Shown: positions 9,478 to 18,673 of the stretch, piece after piece
Layout: each line of letters opens with the position of its first letter
Numbering within the stretch: the first letter of the stretch is position 1
Translations under genes and position numbers: made by a program
Assembly: GCF_030687535.1 (NCBI RefSeq)
Contig: NZ_CP117437.1
Location: forward strand, 2,129,501-2,193,500
Direction of reading: 5' to 3'
DNA: 64,000 bases
From: Pseudomonas sp. FP2335
Lineage (GTDB): Bacteria > Pseudomonadota > Gammaproteobacteria > Pseudomonadales > Pseudomonadaceae
The notes under the pieces: generated by a model
Database searches by the model: none
What the model was told of the DNA's origin: nothing
What the model saw: only the letters and a program-made list of their open reading frames with translations

Positions 9478-10563
9478 ATGTCCCTACGCCGCCTGATCCT
9501 GTGCCTCACCCCATTGCTGGTGCTGGCCGGTTGTTCCACCTCGCGCGGCCCGCAACAGCCGGCGCGCAGCGAAGCCGAGGTGAAGGCGCAGATTGTGCGC
9601 TTGTTGCCTGCACAACTCGCGGACCGCAACGGTTGGGCTCAGGACATCTACACCGCCTTCGACACCCAGAAGATCTACCCGAGCACCGAGAACATCTGCG
9701 CCGTACTGGCAGTGACCGAGCAGGAGTCCACCTATCAGGTCGACCCGCCTGTGCCGAACATGGGCAAGATCGCTGGGGATGAAATCCTGCGGCGTGCCGG
9801 AAAAGTCCATGTGCCGGCCTTTGTGGTACGCAGCGCCTTGCAGTTGCGCTCGCCCACCGGCAAGTCCTACGCCGACCGCCTGAATGCCGCACGCACAGAG
9901 AAGGACCTCAGCGGCATCTTTGACGATTTCATCAGCATGGTGCCCCTTGGCAACACCTTGTTTGGTGGCTTCAACCCGGTGCATACCGCCGGTCCCATGC
10001 AAGTCAGCATCGACTTTGCACAGAAACAGGCGCGGGGTTATCCCTACACGGTTGACGGTACGATCCGACGCGAAGTCTTCACCCGGCGTGGTGGCATGTA
10101 CTTTGGCATTGCCCATCTGCTCGGCTACCCGGTGAACTACGACCAGCCGCTGTACCGCTTCGCCGACTTCAACGCGGGGTGGTACGCCAGCCGCAACGCA
10201 GCATTCCAGGCGGCGGTCAGCCGCGTCTCTGGCACCGAACTGGCGTTGGATGGGGATTTGATCCGCTACGGCTCATTGCTGCCCGGCACCACCGAGCTGG
10301 CGGTGCGTTCACTGGGCGCGAAGCTGGACATGCGTAACCCGAGCATCCGCAGCCAGTTGGAGCAGGGTGAGCAGTTGGACTTTGAAGACACCACCCTCTA
10401 CAAGCGCGTTTTCGCGCTGGCCGACAAGGCTGCCGGCAAGCCGATGCCACGGGCGATCCTGCCGGGCATCGTGCTCAAGAGTCCGAAGATCACCCGCAAC
10501 CTGACCACCGCGTGGTTCGCCAAGCGCGTGGATGAGCGCTATCAGCGTTGCATGCAGCGCTGA
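9478..10563 (+). CDS. DUF1615 lipoprotein
   Basis: The 361-residue protein has a signal peptide and lipobox (LLVLAGC, Cys near residue 19), so it is a lipoprotein. The remainder resembles the DUF1615 family, with TEQESTYQVDPPVPNMGKI and a YRFADFNAGWYASRNAAFQ region. The TEQES and GPMQVS segments recall lytic-transglycosylase-like folds, so a cell-wall role is possible but unproven. AAGGAAG precedes the ATG. It converges on the DUF4349 gene with no gap. Confidence 0.82.
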   Translation: MSLRRLILCLTPLLVLAGCSTSRGPQQPARSEAEVKAQIVRLLPAQLADRNGWAQDIYTAFDTQKIYPSTENICAVLAVTEQESTYQVDPPVPNMGKIAGDEILRRAGKVHVPAFVVRSALQLRSPTGKSYADRLNAARTEKDLSGIFDDFISMVPLGNTLFGGFNPVHTAGPMQVSIDFAQKQARGYPYTVDGTIRREVFTRRGGMYFGIAHLLGYPVNYDQPLYRFADFNAGWYASRNAAFQAAVSRVSGTELALDGDLIRYGSLLPGTTELAVRSLGAKLDMRNPSIRSQLEQGEQLDFEDTTLYKRVFALADKAAGKPMPRAILPGIVLKSPKITRNLTTAWFAKRVDERYQRCMQR

Positions 10564-11349
10564 TCAGCTGCGGCGCTTGATAAACCGGCGCCACAACCAC
10601 ACCCACAACCACACCACCGGGAACGCCAGGATCACAAACGGCAGCACATAGCTTGCGCGTTCCAGGGCGTCGGCGGTGCCGTTCACCAGGTTGTCACCGA
10701 GGTTGCTGAACATGCGACTGAAGCGTGACGGCTGGTTCGCGCCGTCGGCGGAGCGGAAGTTCAGGGTCACGCGGTTGGTGTCGAGACGGCGCTGCTGGTT
10801 GGCGCCGATCTGCGCCAGTTGCTGCAGCTCGTTTTCGATGGAGGCCTGTTCCTTGCTCAAGGCGATCAAGTCACTGACGGTGATGTCCTTGCGCTTGGCC
10901 AACTCGTCGAGACGCTGCTGCTGGGCTTGCAGGCGGTCCTGGCGGCGGCGTACATCGGCGACGGCATCGGCCAGGTCTTCGGCGGTGGTGATGCGTTGGC
11001 CGAGCTTGCCGCCTTCGGCAGCCATGGCGACGATCGGCTCCACGCCGGTGGGCGCGATGCGCAGGATGATCTCGCCGCCGTTACCGTCCTCGGTGATGCC
11101 GAGGATATTGCAGGCGCCAAAACGTGCCGTCTCGCAGGCCTCGCGCGTGGCCTGCATGCGCGGCGCGAGCAGGGCGCCGGGCAGGGCCAGGGTCAGCTCG
11201 TGTTCATAGGCCAGTTGTGCACCGGCCTGGCTTTGTTCACCGTTGATCGTCCTGGCGCTGGAGTGGTCCTTGGGCGAGCAACCGGCGAGGGTCAAGCCTG
11301 CGAACAAGATCAAGAAAAATGGTGTGGCTTTGCCGTCCGGATGGCGCAT
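10564..11349 (-). CDS. DUF4349 lipoprotein with coiled coil and C-terminal membrane helix
   Basis: The 261-residue protein has a signal peptide with lipobox (LTLAGC). It continues with a periplasmic domain, a long heptad-rich coiled coil (about residues 120-180, DVRRRQDRLQAQQQRLDEL) and one membrane segment near the end (YVLPFVILAFPVVWLWVWLW) before a basic tail. This order is the DUF4349 architecture. The function is unknown and an envelope location is clear. AAGGA lies 7 nt before the ATG. Confidence 0.82.
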   Translation of the reverse strand: MRHPDGKATPFFLILFAGLTLAGCSPKDHSSARTINGEQSQAGAQLAYEHELTLALPGALLAPRMQATREACETARFGACNILGITEDGNGGEIILRIAPTGVEPIVAMAAEGGKLGQRITTAEDLADAVADVRRRQDRLQAQQQRLDELAKRKDITVSDLIALSKEQASIENELQQLAQIGANQQRRLDTNRVTLNFRSADGANQPSRFSRMFSNLGDNLVNGTADALERASYVLPFVILAFPVVWLWVWLWRRFIKRRS

Positions 11350-11506
11350 TGCGGTTCCTTGGGAGGTGCGGGGAAATTTGGACGGCGATTAAAGCGGGTC
11401 TGGGGGATTAACGCAAAGCATCGTGGAGGATTTGTACCGTTGATGGTGCTGGCTGTCGCCATGAGTCTGGCGTACACCTCAAGCCTGACTCCAAGGAAGA
11501 ATCGCC

Positions 11507-11929
11507 ATGATCGCCCACGCCGTGCCCGAAGGTTTTGTCTCGCTGCCCCGCAGCAGTCCGCTGCTCGATCTGTTGGGGCCGGCGTATTGCCGGGGCGAAG
11601 GCCTGCAACTGGAGATCGGCCTGCGCGCCGATAATCGTCACGCCAATGGCCGTGGCACCGTGCATGGCGGAGTGCTGGCGACTCTGGCGGATGTCGGCAT
11701 GGGTTATGCGATGGCGTTTTCCAGCGAGCCGCCGTTACCGTTGATCACCGCAAGCATGACCTTGGATTACCTGGGCGCGGTGCAGGTCGGAGAGTGGATT
11801 GTGGTGAAGCTGGAGCATCACAAGCGCGGGCGGCAGATGGCGTTTGCCACGGTGAGCCTGCAGGTGGGGGACAAGGTTGTGGCGCGGGCGAATGCGGTGT
11901 TTGCGGTGCCCCAATCCGACAGGCAATAA
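11507..11929 (+). CDS. PaaI family thioesterase (hotdog fold)
   Basis: The 140-residue protein carries the PaaI-type motif in ANGRGTVHGGVLATLADVGMG, where the His-Gly-Gly and following Asp build the active site. The family hydrolyses aryl- or acyl-CoA thioesters. AAGGAAG precedes the ATG by about 9 nt. The gene is single, followed by the repeat cluster at 11940-12350, so neighbours give no substrate hint. Confidence 0.85.
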   Translation: MIAHAVPEGFVSLPRSSPLLDLLGPAYCRGEGLQLEIGLRADNRHANGRGTVHGGVLATLADVGMGYAMAFSSEPPLPLITASMTLDYLGAVQVGEWIVVKLEHHKRGRQMAFATVSLQVGDKVVARANAVFAVPQSDRQ

Positions 11930-11939
11930 AGATCAAATG

Positions 11940-12356
11940 TGGGAGATTCTATGGGTGCGGCGCAACACCGCTACCAACAGTGCCGCCGCCTTCGCAGCCT
12001 CGCTAAAGCTCGACAGCTCCCACAGGGGATTGGCAGTGCCTGGGCGATCTCCAGCCGAACACTCACTATCCATCAACACCGATCACCTGTGGGAGCGGGC
12101 TTGCCCGCGAAGGCGGTGGTTCAGCCAACACCTCCACCAACAGTGCCGCCGTCTTCGCAGCCTCGCTGAAACTCGACAGCTCCCACAGGGGATTGGCAGT
12201 GTCTGGGCGATCTCCAGCCGAACACTGACAGCCCGCCAACACCGATCACCTGTGGGAGCGGGCTTGCCCGCGAAAGCGGTGGTTCAGCCAAAACCTCTAC
12301 CAACAGTGCCGCCGCCTTCGCAGCCTCGCTAAGGCTCGACAGCTTCCACCCTGGGA
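11940..12356. repeat. Tandem array of a 163-bp composite REP-containing repeat
   Basis: The segment starting ACCAACAGTGCCGCC recurs at 11973, 12136 and 12299, an exact period of 163 bp. Each complete unit holds a TTCGCAGCCTCGCT block, CTCCCACAGGGGATTGGC, a GGCGATCTCCAGCCG block and a CTGTGGGAGCGGGCTTGC REP arm. Two full units and part of a third are present. Related single copies lie at 17001-17160 and, inverted, at 25300-25475. No coding gene is supported here. Confidence 0.88.
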
Positions 12357-12379
12357 CTGTGTTTATTCAGATAGAGCGG

Positions 12380-12416
12380 GTAAAGAAAAGGCCCGGTTTT
12401 CGTGGAACCGGGCCTT
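12380..12416 (-). terminator. Intrinsic terminator of the dhcA-dhcB-atoB operon
   Basis: An 11-bp perfect stem (12388-12398 with 12406-12416) is followed, in the minus direction, by TTTTCTTT. It lies 21 bp beyond the atoB stop. Confidence 0.88.
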
Positions 12417-12436
12417 GTCCATGTTGCTCTTGCCAA

Positions 12437-13618
12437 TCAGCTGCGTTCGAGGGCCAGGGCCACACCTTGGCCACCACCGATGCACAGCGTCGCCAGACCT
12501 TTCTTGGCATCGCGCTTGATCATTTCATGCAGCAGGGTCACCAGCACACGGCAACCTGAAGCGCCAATCGGGTGACCGATGGCAATCGCGCCACCGTTGA
12601 CGTTGACCTTGTCCGCATCCCACTCCAGCTCTTTGCCCACCGCCAGCGCTTGCGCAGCGAAGGCTTCGTTGGCTTCGATCAGGTCCAGGTCGCCCAGGCT
12701 CCAGCCGGCTTTGTCCAGGCAGCGGCGGGTGGCCGAGACCGGGCCGATACCCATGATCGCCGGATCGACGCCGGCATTGGCGTAGCGGGCGATGCGTGCC
12801 AACACCGGCAGGCCGAGGGCCTTGGCCTTGTCGGCACTCATCAGCAGTACCGCGGCAGCGCCGTCGTTGAGGCTCGAAGCGTTGCCGGCGGTGACGCTGC
12901 CGTCTTTCTTGAACGCGGGTTTGAGCTTGCCCAGGGACTCGGCGGTGGTGCCGGCGCGTGGCTGTTCATCCACGGCGAAGGCCACCGGGTCGCCCTTGCG
13001 CTGGGGGATCAGGATCGGTGTGATTTCGTCGGCAAAACGTCCGGCCTCGATAGCCGCCACGGCTTTTTGCTGGGAGGCTGCGGCGAAGGCGTCCTGGGCT
13101 TCACGGCTGATGCCGTATTTGTCCACCAGGTTCTCGGCAGTGATGCCCATGTGGTAATCGTTGAACGCATCCCACAGGCCGTCGCTGATCATGCTGTCGA
13201 CCATTTTCGCGTGGCCCATGCGCAAGCCGGTGCGCGCGGCGGGCAATACGTAGGGGGCCAGGCTCATGTTCTCCATGCCGCCGGCGATGATCACTTCGGC
13301 GTCGCCGCAGCGAATGGCTTGCGCGCCCAGGTGCAGGGCCTTGAGGCCGGAGCCGCAAACCTTGTTCAGGGTCAGGCTCGGCACCGCATGGGGCAGGCCG
13401 GCGAGGATCGACGCCTGGCGCGCCGGGTTCTGGCCTGAGCCTGCGGTCAGCACCTGGCCAAGGATCACTTCATCGACCAGGGCCGGGTCGAGGCCGGTCT
13501 GCTCCAGCAGGCGACGGATCACGGCGGCGCCCAGTTCCGGTGCCGGAATATTCGCCAGCGAACCCTGGAAGCTGCCCACGGCGGTGCGGGTGGCAGCAAC
13601 AATCACGACGTCTTGCAT
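12437..13618 (-). CDS. atoB: Acetyl-CoA acetyltransferase (thiolase)
   Basis: The 393-residue protein is a biosynthetic/degradative thiolase. The nucleophile Cys lies in [12 protein letters not shown] near residue 88. The C-terminal active-site residues are in [16 protein letters not shown] and CIGGGQG. It splits acetoacetyl-CoA to two acetyl-CoA, or makes it. It is the last gene after the two CoA-transferase subunits, fitting a 3-oxoacid degradation route. ATG 13618 has GAGGACAG upstream. A start 15 nt earlier overlaps the dhcB stop but lacks family support. Confidence 0.93.
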   Translation of the reverse strand: MQDVVIVAATRTAVGSFQGSLANIPAPELGAAVIRRLLEQTGLDPALVDEVILGQVLTAGSGQNPARQASILAGLPHAVPSLTLNKVCGSGLKALHLGAQAIRCGDAEVIIAGGMENMSLAPYVLPAARTGLRMGHAKMVDSMISDGLWDAFNDYHMGITAENLVDKYGISREAQDAFAAASQQKAVAAIEAGRFADEITPILIPQRKGDPVAFAVDEQPRAGTTAESLGKLKPAFKKDGSVTAGNASSLNDGAAAVLLMSADKAKALGLPVLARIARYANAGVDPAIMGIGPVSATRRCLDKAGWSLGDLDLIEANEAFAAQALAVGKELEWDADKVNVNGGAIAIGHPIGASGCRVLVTLLHEMIKRDAKKGLATLCIGGGQGVALALERS

Positions 13619-13629
13619 GAGATCTGTCC

Positions 13630-14289
13630 TCACTGGAATTGCATTTCTGGAACGTGGTCCGGGACGATCAGTTTACCGGCGGTCTTGCTCACAATCTCTT
13701 CAACGCTGACGCCAGGTGCGCGTTCCTTGAGGACAAAAGCGCCATTTTCGATTTCCAGGTACGCCAGGTCCGTCAGTACGCGCTTGATGCAGTTCGCGCC
13801 GGTCAGCGGCAGGCTGCAGCGGCTGAGCAGCTTGGACTCACCGTCCTTGGACGCATGGGTCATGATCACGATGATGTTTTCTGCGCCGGCCACCAGGTCC
13901 ATGGCGCCGCCCATGCCCTTGACCATCTTGCCGGGGATCATCCACGAGGCGATGTTGCCCTCTACGTCCACTTCAAACGCGCCAAGCACGGTGAGGTCGA
14001 CGTGGCCGCCGCGGATCATCGCGAAGGATTCGGCAGAGGAGAAAATCGACGCGCCGATGCGTGCGGTGACGGTCTGTTTGCCGGCGTTGATCATGTCGGC
14101 ATCGATGGTGTCTTCGGTAGGAAACGGTCCCATGCCGAGCAGGCCGTTTTCCGATTGCAGCATCACTTCCATGCCTTCGGGGATGTAGTTGGCCACCAGG
14201 GTCGGGATGCCGATGCCGAGGTTGACGTAGAAGCCGTCCTGCATTTCGCGGGCGACGCGTTGAGCCATTTGTTCGCGGGTAAGAGCCAT
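13630..14289 (-). CDS. dhcB: 3-oxoacid CoA-transferase subunit B
   Basis: The 219-residue beta subunit has the catalytic Glu in [14 protein letters not shown] (SENG motif, family I CoA-transferase) and [12 protein letters not shown]. The heterodimer moves CoA from succinyl-CoA or acetyl-CoA to acetoacetate-type acids. The order regulator/A/B/atoB matches the P. aeruginosa dehydrocarnitine CoA-transferase locus (dhcA-dhcB-atoB), which is why dhc names are used. Acetoacetate use is the alternative. AAGGACT precedes the ATG. Confidence 0.88.
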   Translation of the reverse strand: MALTREQMAQRVAREMQDGFYVNLGIGIPTLVANYIPEGMEVMLQSENGLLGMGPFPTEDTIDADMINAGKQTVTARIGASIFSSAESFAMIRGGHVDLTVLGAFEVDVEGNIASWMIPGKMVKGMGGAMDLVAGAENIIVIMTHASKDGESKLLSRCSLPLTGANCIKRVLTDLAYLEIENGAFVLKERAPGVSVEEIVSKTAGKLIVPDHVPEMQFQ

Positions 14290-14323
14290 TTTATGAGTCC
14301 TTATTGTTCGGGCTGGAGGCGGA

Positions 14324-15022
14324 TTATTTGCGTACGGTGCGCTGTTCGATGCGTTTCTCGAACGTGCCGCAGATGATCCGGTCGACGTAGATGCCAGGGG
14401 TGTGGATCTGCGCCGGGTCCAACTCGCCCGGTTCGACGATTTCTTCGACTTCGACCACGGTGATCTTGCCGGCGGTGGCGGCCAGCGGGTTGAAGTTCTG
14501 GGCGGTGTGGCGATAGATGACGTTGCCGAAGTGGTCGGCTTTCCAGCCCTTGACGATGGCGAAGTCGCCGGTGATGGACTCTTCCATCAGGTACGGGCGG
14601 CCGTTGAATTCGCGGGTTTCCTTGCCTTCGGCGACTGGAGTGCCCACGCCGGTGGCGGTAAAGAAGGCCGGGATGCCGGCGCCGCCTGCGCGCATTTTTT
14701 CCGCCAGGGTGCCTTGGGGGGTCAGCACTACTTCGATTTCGCCGCTGAGCAGCTGCTTTTCGAACAGGGCGTTTTCACCGACGTAGGATGCGATCACTTT
14801 GCGGATCTGTTTTTGTTCCAGCAGTACGCCCAGGCCAAAACCGTCGACGCCGCAGTTGTTGGAAACCACAGTCAGGTCGCGGGTGCCTTTGCGCTTGATT
14901 TCGGCGATGAGGTTTTCCGGAATGCCACACAGGCCAAAACCACCGGCAAGTACGGTCATGCCGTCTTCCAAGCCTGCCAGCGCTTCTTCATAGGACGCCA
15001 CGCGTTTATCGAAACCTGCCAT
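14324..15022 (-). CDS. dhcA: 3-oxoacid CoA-transferase subunit A
   Basis: The 232-residue alpha subunit has the CoA-binding signature [15 protein letters not shown] near residue 25 and [14 protein letters not shown]. It pairs with the B subunit 34 bp downstream. AGAGGTG lies before ATG 15022. The open frame continues far upstream into the divergent LysR gene but without similarity. It is the first gene of the three-gene operon and is probably controlled by the divergent LysR protein. Confidence 0.89.
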   Translation of the reverse strand: MAGFDKRVASYEEALAGLEDGMTVLAGGFGLCGIPENLIAEIKRKGTRDLTVVSNNCGVDGFGLGVLLEQKQIRKVIASYVGENALFEKQLLSGEIEVVLTPQGTLAEKMRAGGAGIPAFFTATGVGTPVAEGKETREFNGRPYLMEESITGDFAIVKGWKADHFGNVIYRHTAQNFNPLAATAGKITVVEVEEIVEPGELDPAQIHTPGIYVDRIICGTFEKRIEQRTVRK

Positions 15023-15155
15023 ATGCACCTCTTTTATTGTTTGTGGGCCAGCCAATGAACCGAGTGTTGCGCTGCTGGATTGATTTGTTAAGTTGTTTTT
15101 TAAGGTTGATTGATTTAAAAAACTGCATAGTCGAGCGGTGGTCCGGAGTAGCCTT

Positions 15156-16058
15156 ATGACAGTTAAACAGATGCGGGCCTTTCTCGCCGTGGCCCAGAGC
15201 CTGAGTTTTGCCGCCGCCTGCGAGCGCCTGCACCTTTCCCAATCGGCGCTGAGCCTGACCATCAAGGGCCTCGAAGAAGGGCTGGGTGGGCGCTTGTTCA
15301 GCCGCAATACCCGCAACGTCGCGCTGACCCCTGAAGGTGAATCCCTATTGCCCCTGGCTCGCCGGTTGATTGCCGACTGGGACAACGCCGAAGACGAACT
15401 GCGCCAGCGCTTTACCCTGCAGCGCGGGCGCGTGACAGTCGCCGCGATGCCTTCGTTCGCCGGCAACCTGCTGCCGCCGATCCTGAAGATATTCCGCGCG
15501 CGTTACCCTCAGGTGAATGTGACGGTGCATGACTTGATCAACGAACAGGTCCTGGAGATGGTGCGCGAACGCCAGGTGGAACTGGGCGTGGCGTTCGAGC
15601 CCGCTGAAGGTTCGTCACTGGCGTTTACCCCGCTGTATCTGGATCGCTTCATTGCGGTGGTGCCGGGCGATTCGCCGTTGGCCAAGCGCAGCGAAATTGA
15701 CTGGAAAACCCTGCTGGATCAGCCGTTCATCACATTGCAGCGGCCATCAACGGTTCGGGTAATGCTGGAAGAACACCTGGGCGACTTGCAGATGAAGTTG
15801 CCGGTAGCACTGGAAAGCCATCAATTGGCGACGGTGGGCAAGATGGTGGCGAGCGGTTTGGGCGTCAGCGCCGTGCCTGCATTGTGTGCGCGGCAAATGG
15901 AGGAGGCGGGCGCCCATTGCATCACCTTGAACGATCCGGTGATTGAACGGCCGATTGGCGTGCTGACCAAGCCGGGGCATGAACTGTCGGCGGCGGCGCA
16001 AGTGCTGTTTGATATTTTTCGCGATGAAGCGGCGAAGGGGCGGTTTCCAACTTTCTGA
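15156..16058 (+). CDS. dhcR: LysR family regulator, divergent from the CoA-transferase operon
   Basis: The 300-residue protein has a LysR DNA-binding domain (residues 1-60, [20 protein letters not shown]) and a substrate-binding domain from about residue 90. GGAG precedes ATG 15156. It lies back to back with dhcA, 133 bp apart, with an AT-rich spacer, the usual arrangement for a LysR activator of the neighbouring operon. The symbol follows the P. aeruginosa locus order and is an inference. Confidence 0.8.
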   Translation: MTVKQMRAFLAVAQSLSFAAACERLHLSQSALSLTIKGLEEGLGGRLFSRNTRNVALTPEGESLLPLARRLIADWDNAEDELRQRFTLQRGRVTVAAMPSFAGNLLPPILKIFRARYPQVNVTVHDLINEQVLEMVRERQVELGVAFEPAEGSSLAFTPLYLDRFIAVVPGDSPLAKRSEIDWKTLLDQPFITLQRPSTVRVMLEEHLGDLQMKLPVALESHQLATVGKMVASGLGVSAVPALCARQMEEAGAHCITLNDPVIERPIGVLTKPGHELSAAAQVLFDIFRDEAAKGRFPTF

Positions 16059-16073
16059 ATACACCGCAAACAA

Positions 16074-16167
16074 GTGTGGGAGCTGGCTTGCCTGCGATAG
16101 CTATTTAACATTCAACAACAGTGTTGAAGTTTAAACCGTTATCGCAGGCAAACCAGCTCCCACAGTA
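16074..16167. repeat. REP doublet
   Basis: Facing arms GTGTGGGAGCTGGCTTGC and GCAAACCAGCTCCCACAG form an imperfect long inverted repeat between two convergent genes. This is the GAGCTGGCTTGCCTGCGAT variant of the Pseudomonas REP. Confidence 0.85.
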
Positions 16168-16183
16168 GTGCGCGAGTTACTTT

Positions 16184-16513
16184 CTAGTAGTAGCGATCAA
16201 TCACTTTAACTTGCGAGCTGTCCTTGACGGCCGCCCAAGCATTATTAAGTGTGTCGAATACTTGCTCGATAAAGTTGCGATCAGCCGCAGCCTTCTTGCC
16301 GACATAACCCTGGCCGCGGCGGTATACCTTCAAGCGCGCTGCCAACTCACGGTTATTACGGTCAAAATCGGCTTCTTGGGTATTGGGCGCCAGGCAGTCA
16401 AGTTGCACTTCGCCCGACTTGCCAATCCACAGGACATGGTCGTCGAGAGTGTCTTTCTGCGCTGCGAACATCTCAGCCAATTCATCGATAGTTGGTTGGT
16501 TGTTCAGATTCAT
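16184..16513 (-). CDS. Hypothetical protein, 109 residues
   Basis: This small soluble protein has no signal or membrane segment. AAGGGGC lies 7 nt before the ATG, and codon use fits the rest of the genome, so it is likely real. Its centre holds a basic YRRGQGYVGKKAA stretch. I recognise no family and its neighbours (LysR gene, long non-coding gap) give no clue. Confidence 0.65.
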   Translation of the reverse strand: MNLNNQPTIDELAEMFAAQKDTLDDHVLWIGKSGEVQLDCLAPNTQEADFDRNNRELAARLKVYRRGQGYVGKKAAADRNFIEQVFDTLNNAWAAVKDSSQVKVIDRYY

Positions 16514-16869
16514 GTGTAAGCCCCTTGACCAGTTGGCGATCTATCAATTGATACGTCGTTAGTTGTCTCCGGTTCCGAAAACCGGGCGTCAGCGTCTGTC
16601 TGCCGAATACGGGCAGGGTCTTGAACCTGATGCATGTAGTTTTGCTGATGAACTGCTACGCAATGGTTTCATAACGAAGACAAGCAGCGTTTGAGCTCCT
16701 TGTACCGATCCTTGCGGGCCGGTCAGCTTCATCAATCTGCCTTGTGGGCAGTGCACATCCGGAAAAAACAGCTCGGCGGTCAGACGAGCTCTTTCAAAAC
16801 ACCTGTTGCCAACGCTCCCGATCCGGGAGACGTCTCGATAATGCAAGGACAAAAAGGTTACGTCAACGG

Positions 16870-16901
16870 TTATGTAGTGATTATTTTTGATCACTACATA
16901 A
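16870..16901. promoter_or_regulatory. 12-bp perfect inverted repeat
   Basis: TTATGTAGTGAT and its exact complement are separated by TATTTTTG. It could be an operator or the stem of a small RNA. No adjacent gene start explains it. Confidence 0.35.
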
Positions 16902-17000
16902 ATCATCGTGGACACGGGGAGATGCGTGGAAATGTGACTTGGGCGTCATTTTTTGGTGTAGGTGGTCTTGGGTCCAGGATGGTCCACTCGACACAAACCC

Positions 17001-17225
17001 CCTGTGGGAGATTCTAGGGTTGCGGCGCAACACCTCTACCAACAGTGCCGCCGCCTTCGCAGCTTCGCTAAAGCTCGACAGCTCCAGCCGAACACTCACT
17101 ATCCATCAACACCAATCACCTGTGGGAGCGGGCTTGCCCGCGAAAGCGGTCAGCCAGTTGATACATCTGTAACTGAAATACCGCTATCCCAGGCAAGCCA
17201 GCTCCCACACAAGCCAGCTCCATAG
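17001..17225. repeat. Single copy of the composite repeat plus REP arms
   Basis: From CCCTGTGGGAGATTCTA through ACCAACAGTGCCGCC, the TTCGCAGCTTCGCT block, CCAGCCGAACACTCAC and CTGTGGGAGCGGGCTTGC, this matches the array at 11940-12356 with an internal deletion. Additional CAAGCCAGCTCCCACA arms follow at 17190-17222. Confidence 0.85.
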
Positions 17226-17246
17226 TTGAAACAGGTGGTGGTGTTG

Positions 17247-18092
17247 CTATCTCAAGCGCTCAACAAGCAACGGCAACAACCGCTCGCACGATGCCTCGAT
17301 CTTTACCTGCAACAACTCATCCCCACGCGTCTTGCCCAGGTTGATCGCTATCACCGGCTTGCCTTGCTCCACCATCGCCTTGCACAGACGAAACGCCGAG
17401 TACGCCATCAGCGATGAGCCCACCACCAGCAAGCCCTCGGCATCCACCACGGCCGCCATTGCCTTGGCGGCCGTGGTTTGGGCGACGTTCTCGCCGAAGA
17501 ACACCACATCCGGTTTCAAGCGTTGACCGGTGCAATGGGGGCAGCGGGGTAACTGGAAGCGCTCCTCGAACGCCGGATCAAGCAGCGTGTCACCATCGGG
17601 GGCTTGCACGGCGTCGACGCCGGCCAGGTAGGGGTTCTCGGTCTCCATCAATTGCTGGATCACGTCGCGCTCGCTGCGCTGTTGGCAGTCCAGGCATAGC
17701 ACGCGGTGCAGGCTGCCGTGCAGTTCGATCACGTCATGACTGCCGGCCTGGTCATGCAGGGTGTCGACGTTTTGTGTGACCAACCCGCTGATGCGCTGGC
17801 GTTGTTGCAGAGTTGCCAGCGCCCGATGGGCCGCGTTCGGCTGGGCGATTCGCACCTTCGGCCAACCCAGCATCGCCCGTGCCCAATAACGGCGGCGGGC
17901 TTGCGTGGTGGCGAGGAACTCCTGGTACATCATCGGCGCCCTGCCTCGGCGCACACCCTCGCTGTCGCGATAATCGGGAATTCCCGAAGACGTGCTGATC
18001 CCTGCACCGGTCAGTACCAGAAAGCGCCGTTGCGCCATGGCCCGGTGCAGGGTCTCTAGGTGGTCTTCCTGATGTTCAAGGCTATCGAGCAT
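17247..18092 (-). CDS. Sir2-family NAD-dependent protein deacylase
   Basis: The 281-residue sirtuin has the NAD-binding GAGISTSSGIPDYR near residue 29, TQNVDTLHDQAG, and the catalytic His in ELHGSLH. Two CxxC pairs (CLDC and CPHC) bind structural zinc. VGSSLMAY and INLGKTRGDE close the Rossmann fold. Sirtuins remove acyl groups from protein lysines, making O-acyl-ADP-ribose and nicotinamide. The Shine-Dalgarno is poor. The gene lies 8 bp after the CBS gene in the same direction, so they may share a transcript. Confidence 0.9.
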   Translation of the reverse strand: MLDSLEHQEDHLETLHRAMAQRRFLVLTGAGISTSSGIPDYRDSEGVRRGRAPMMYQEFLATTQARRRYWARAMLGWPKVRIAQPNAAHRALATLQQRQRISGLVTQNVDTLHDQAGSHDVIELHGSLHRVLCLDCQQRSERDVIQQLMETENPYLAGVDAVQAPDGDTLLDPAFEERFQLPRCPHCTGQRLKPDVVFFGENVAQTTAAKAMAAVVDAEGLLVVGSSLMAYSAFRLCKAMVEQGKPVIAINLGKTRGDELLQVKIEASCERLLPLLVERLR

Positions 18093-18100
18093 GGGGTCGC

Positions 18101-18541
18101 CTATTCGCCGCGGATGTATTGCTCCAGCTGCTTGATCAGATCAGCCTGGTCGGCAATGGCTTCTTTCACCAGGTCGCCGATGGACAGCAGCCCAAGCAGT
18201 TTGCCGTCTTCGACCACGGGCAGGTGGCGCAGGTGACTGTCGGTCATGATATTCATGCACTCATCGACCTTTTTATGGGTGTCGACGGTGATCACCGGAG
18301 AGCTCATCACCTCGTGGACCTTCGTGGTGACCGACGACAGGCCCTTGAGCATGATTTTGCGCGCGTAGTCCCGTTCGCTGATGATGCCTACCACTACGCC
18401 ATCCTTGACGACCGGCAAGGCCCCGACGTTTTTCTCCGACATGCGGACCAGCGCTTCAAACACGGTGTGGTCGTGTTTGATGACATGGACTTCCTGGTTT
18501 TTCTGGTCCTTGGCTTTGAGCACTTGTGCAACGGTTTTCAT
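18101..18541 (-). CDS. CBS-domain pair protein
   Basis: The 146-residue protein consists of two CBS domains (about residues 15-65 and 80-135; NVGALPVVKDGVVVGIISERD and LRHLPVVEDGKLLGLLSIGD). Such stand-alone Bateman modules bind adenine nucleotides or SAM and act as energy sensors on partners. ATG 18541 has GGAG 8 nt upstream. An in-frame GTG 9 nt earlier is less likely. It precedes the sirtuin gene, and an NAD(H)/AMP-sensing link is possible but speculative. Confidence 0.85.
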   Translation of the reverse strand: MKTVAQVLKAKDQKNQEVHVIKHDHTVFEALVRMSEKNVGALPVVKDGVVVGIISERDYARKIMLKGLSSVTTKVHEVMSSPVITVDTHKKVDECMNIMTDSHLRHLPVVEDGKLLGLLSIGDLVKEAIADQADLIKQLEQYIRGE

Positions 18542-18673
18542 GGCGGCCACTCCGGTGTTGTTGTTTGGAAGTCAGCGGGTCCCCTACAGAATCCTAGACG
18601 GCTCACGCTGGAGCAAGGTCCAAAGCGGCGTTAAACCCGTCGAAAAACGTCATTCACCGGTTTTTTTCCCGTT

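Larger units (their letters stand above)
16514..17246. other. Long non-coding gap with a palindrome and repeat remnants
   Basis: No open frame of credible codon use or start was found in about 730 bp. The left part (16514-16860) is unique sequence of unknown role. An inverted repeat lies at 16870-16901. The right part (17001-17225) is a copy of the composite REP repeat plus extra REP arms. Confidence 0.6.

Noticed and set aside
11940..12356. Possible CRISPR array
   Set aside because: The repeat period is 163 bp with no short regular spacers and no cas genes; the units are REP composites.
14324..15466. A 380-codon version of dhcA
   Set aside because: The first 148 codons lie over the divergent LysR gene and the promoter region. 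ATG 15022 has a ribosome site and the family N-terminus.
16589..17017. Two overlapping 108-codon frames on opposite strands
   Set aside because: Neither has a ribosome site, typical codon use or recognisable similarity. One runs into the repeat element.
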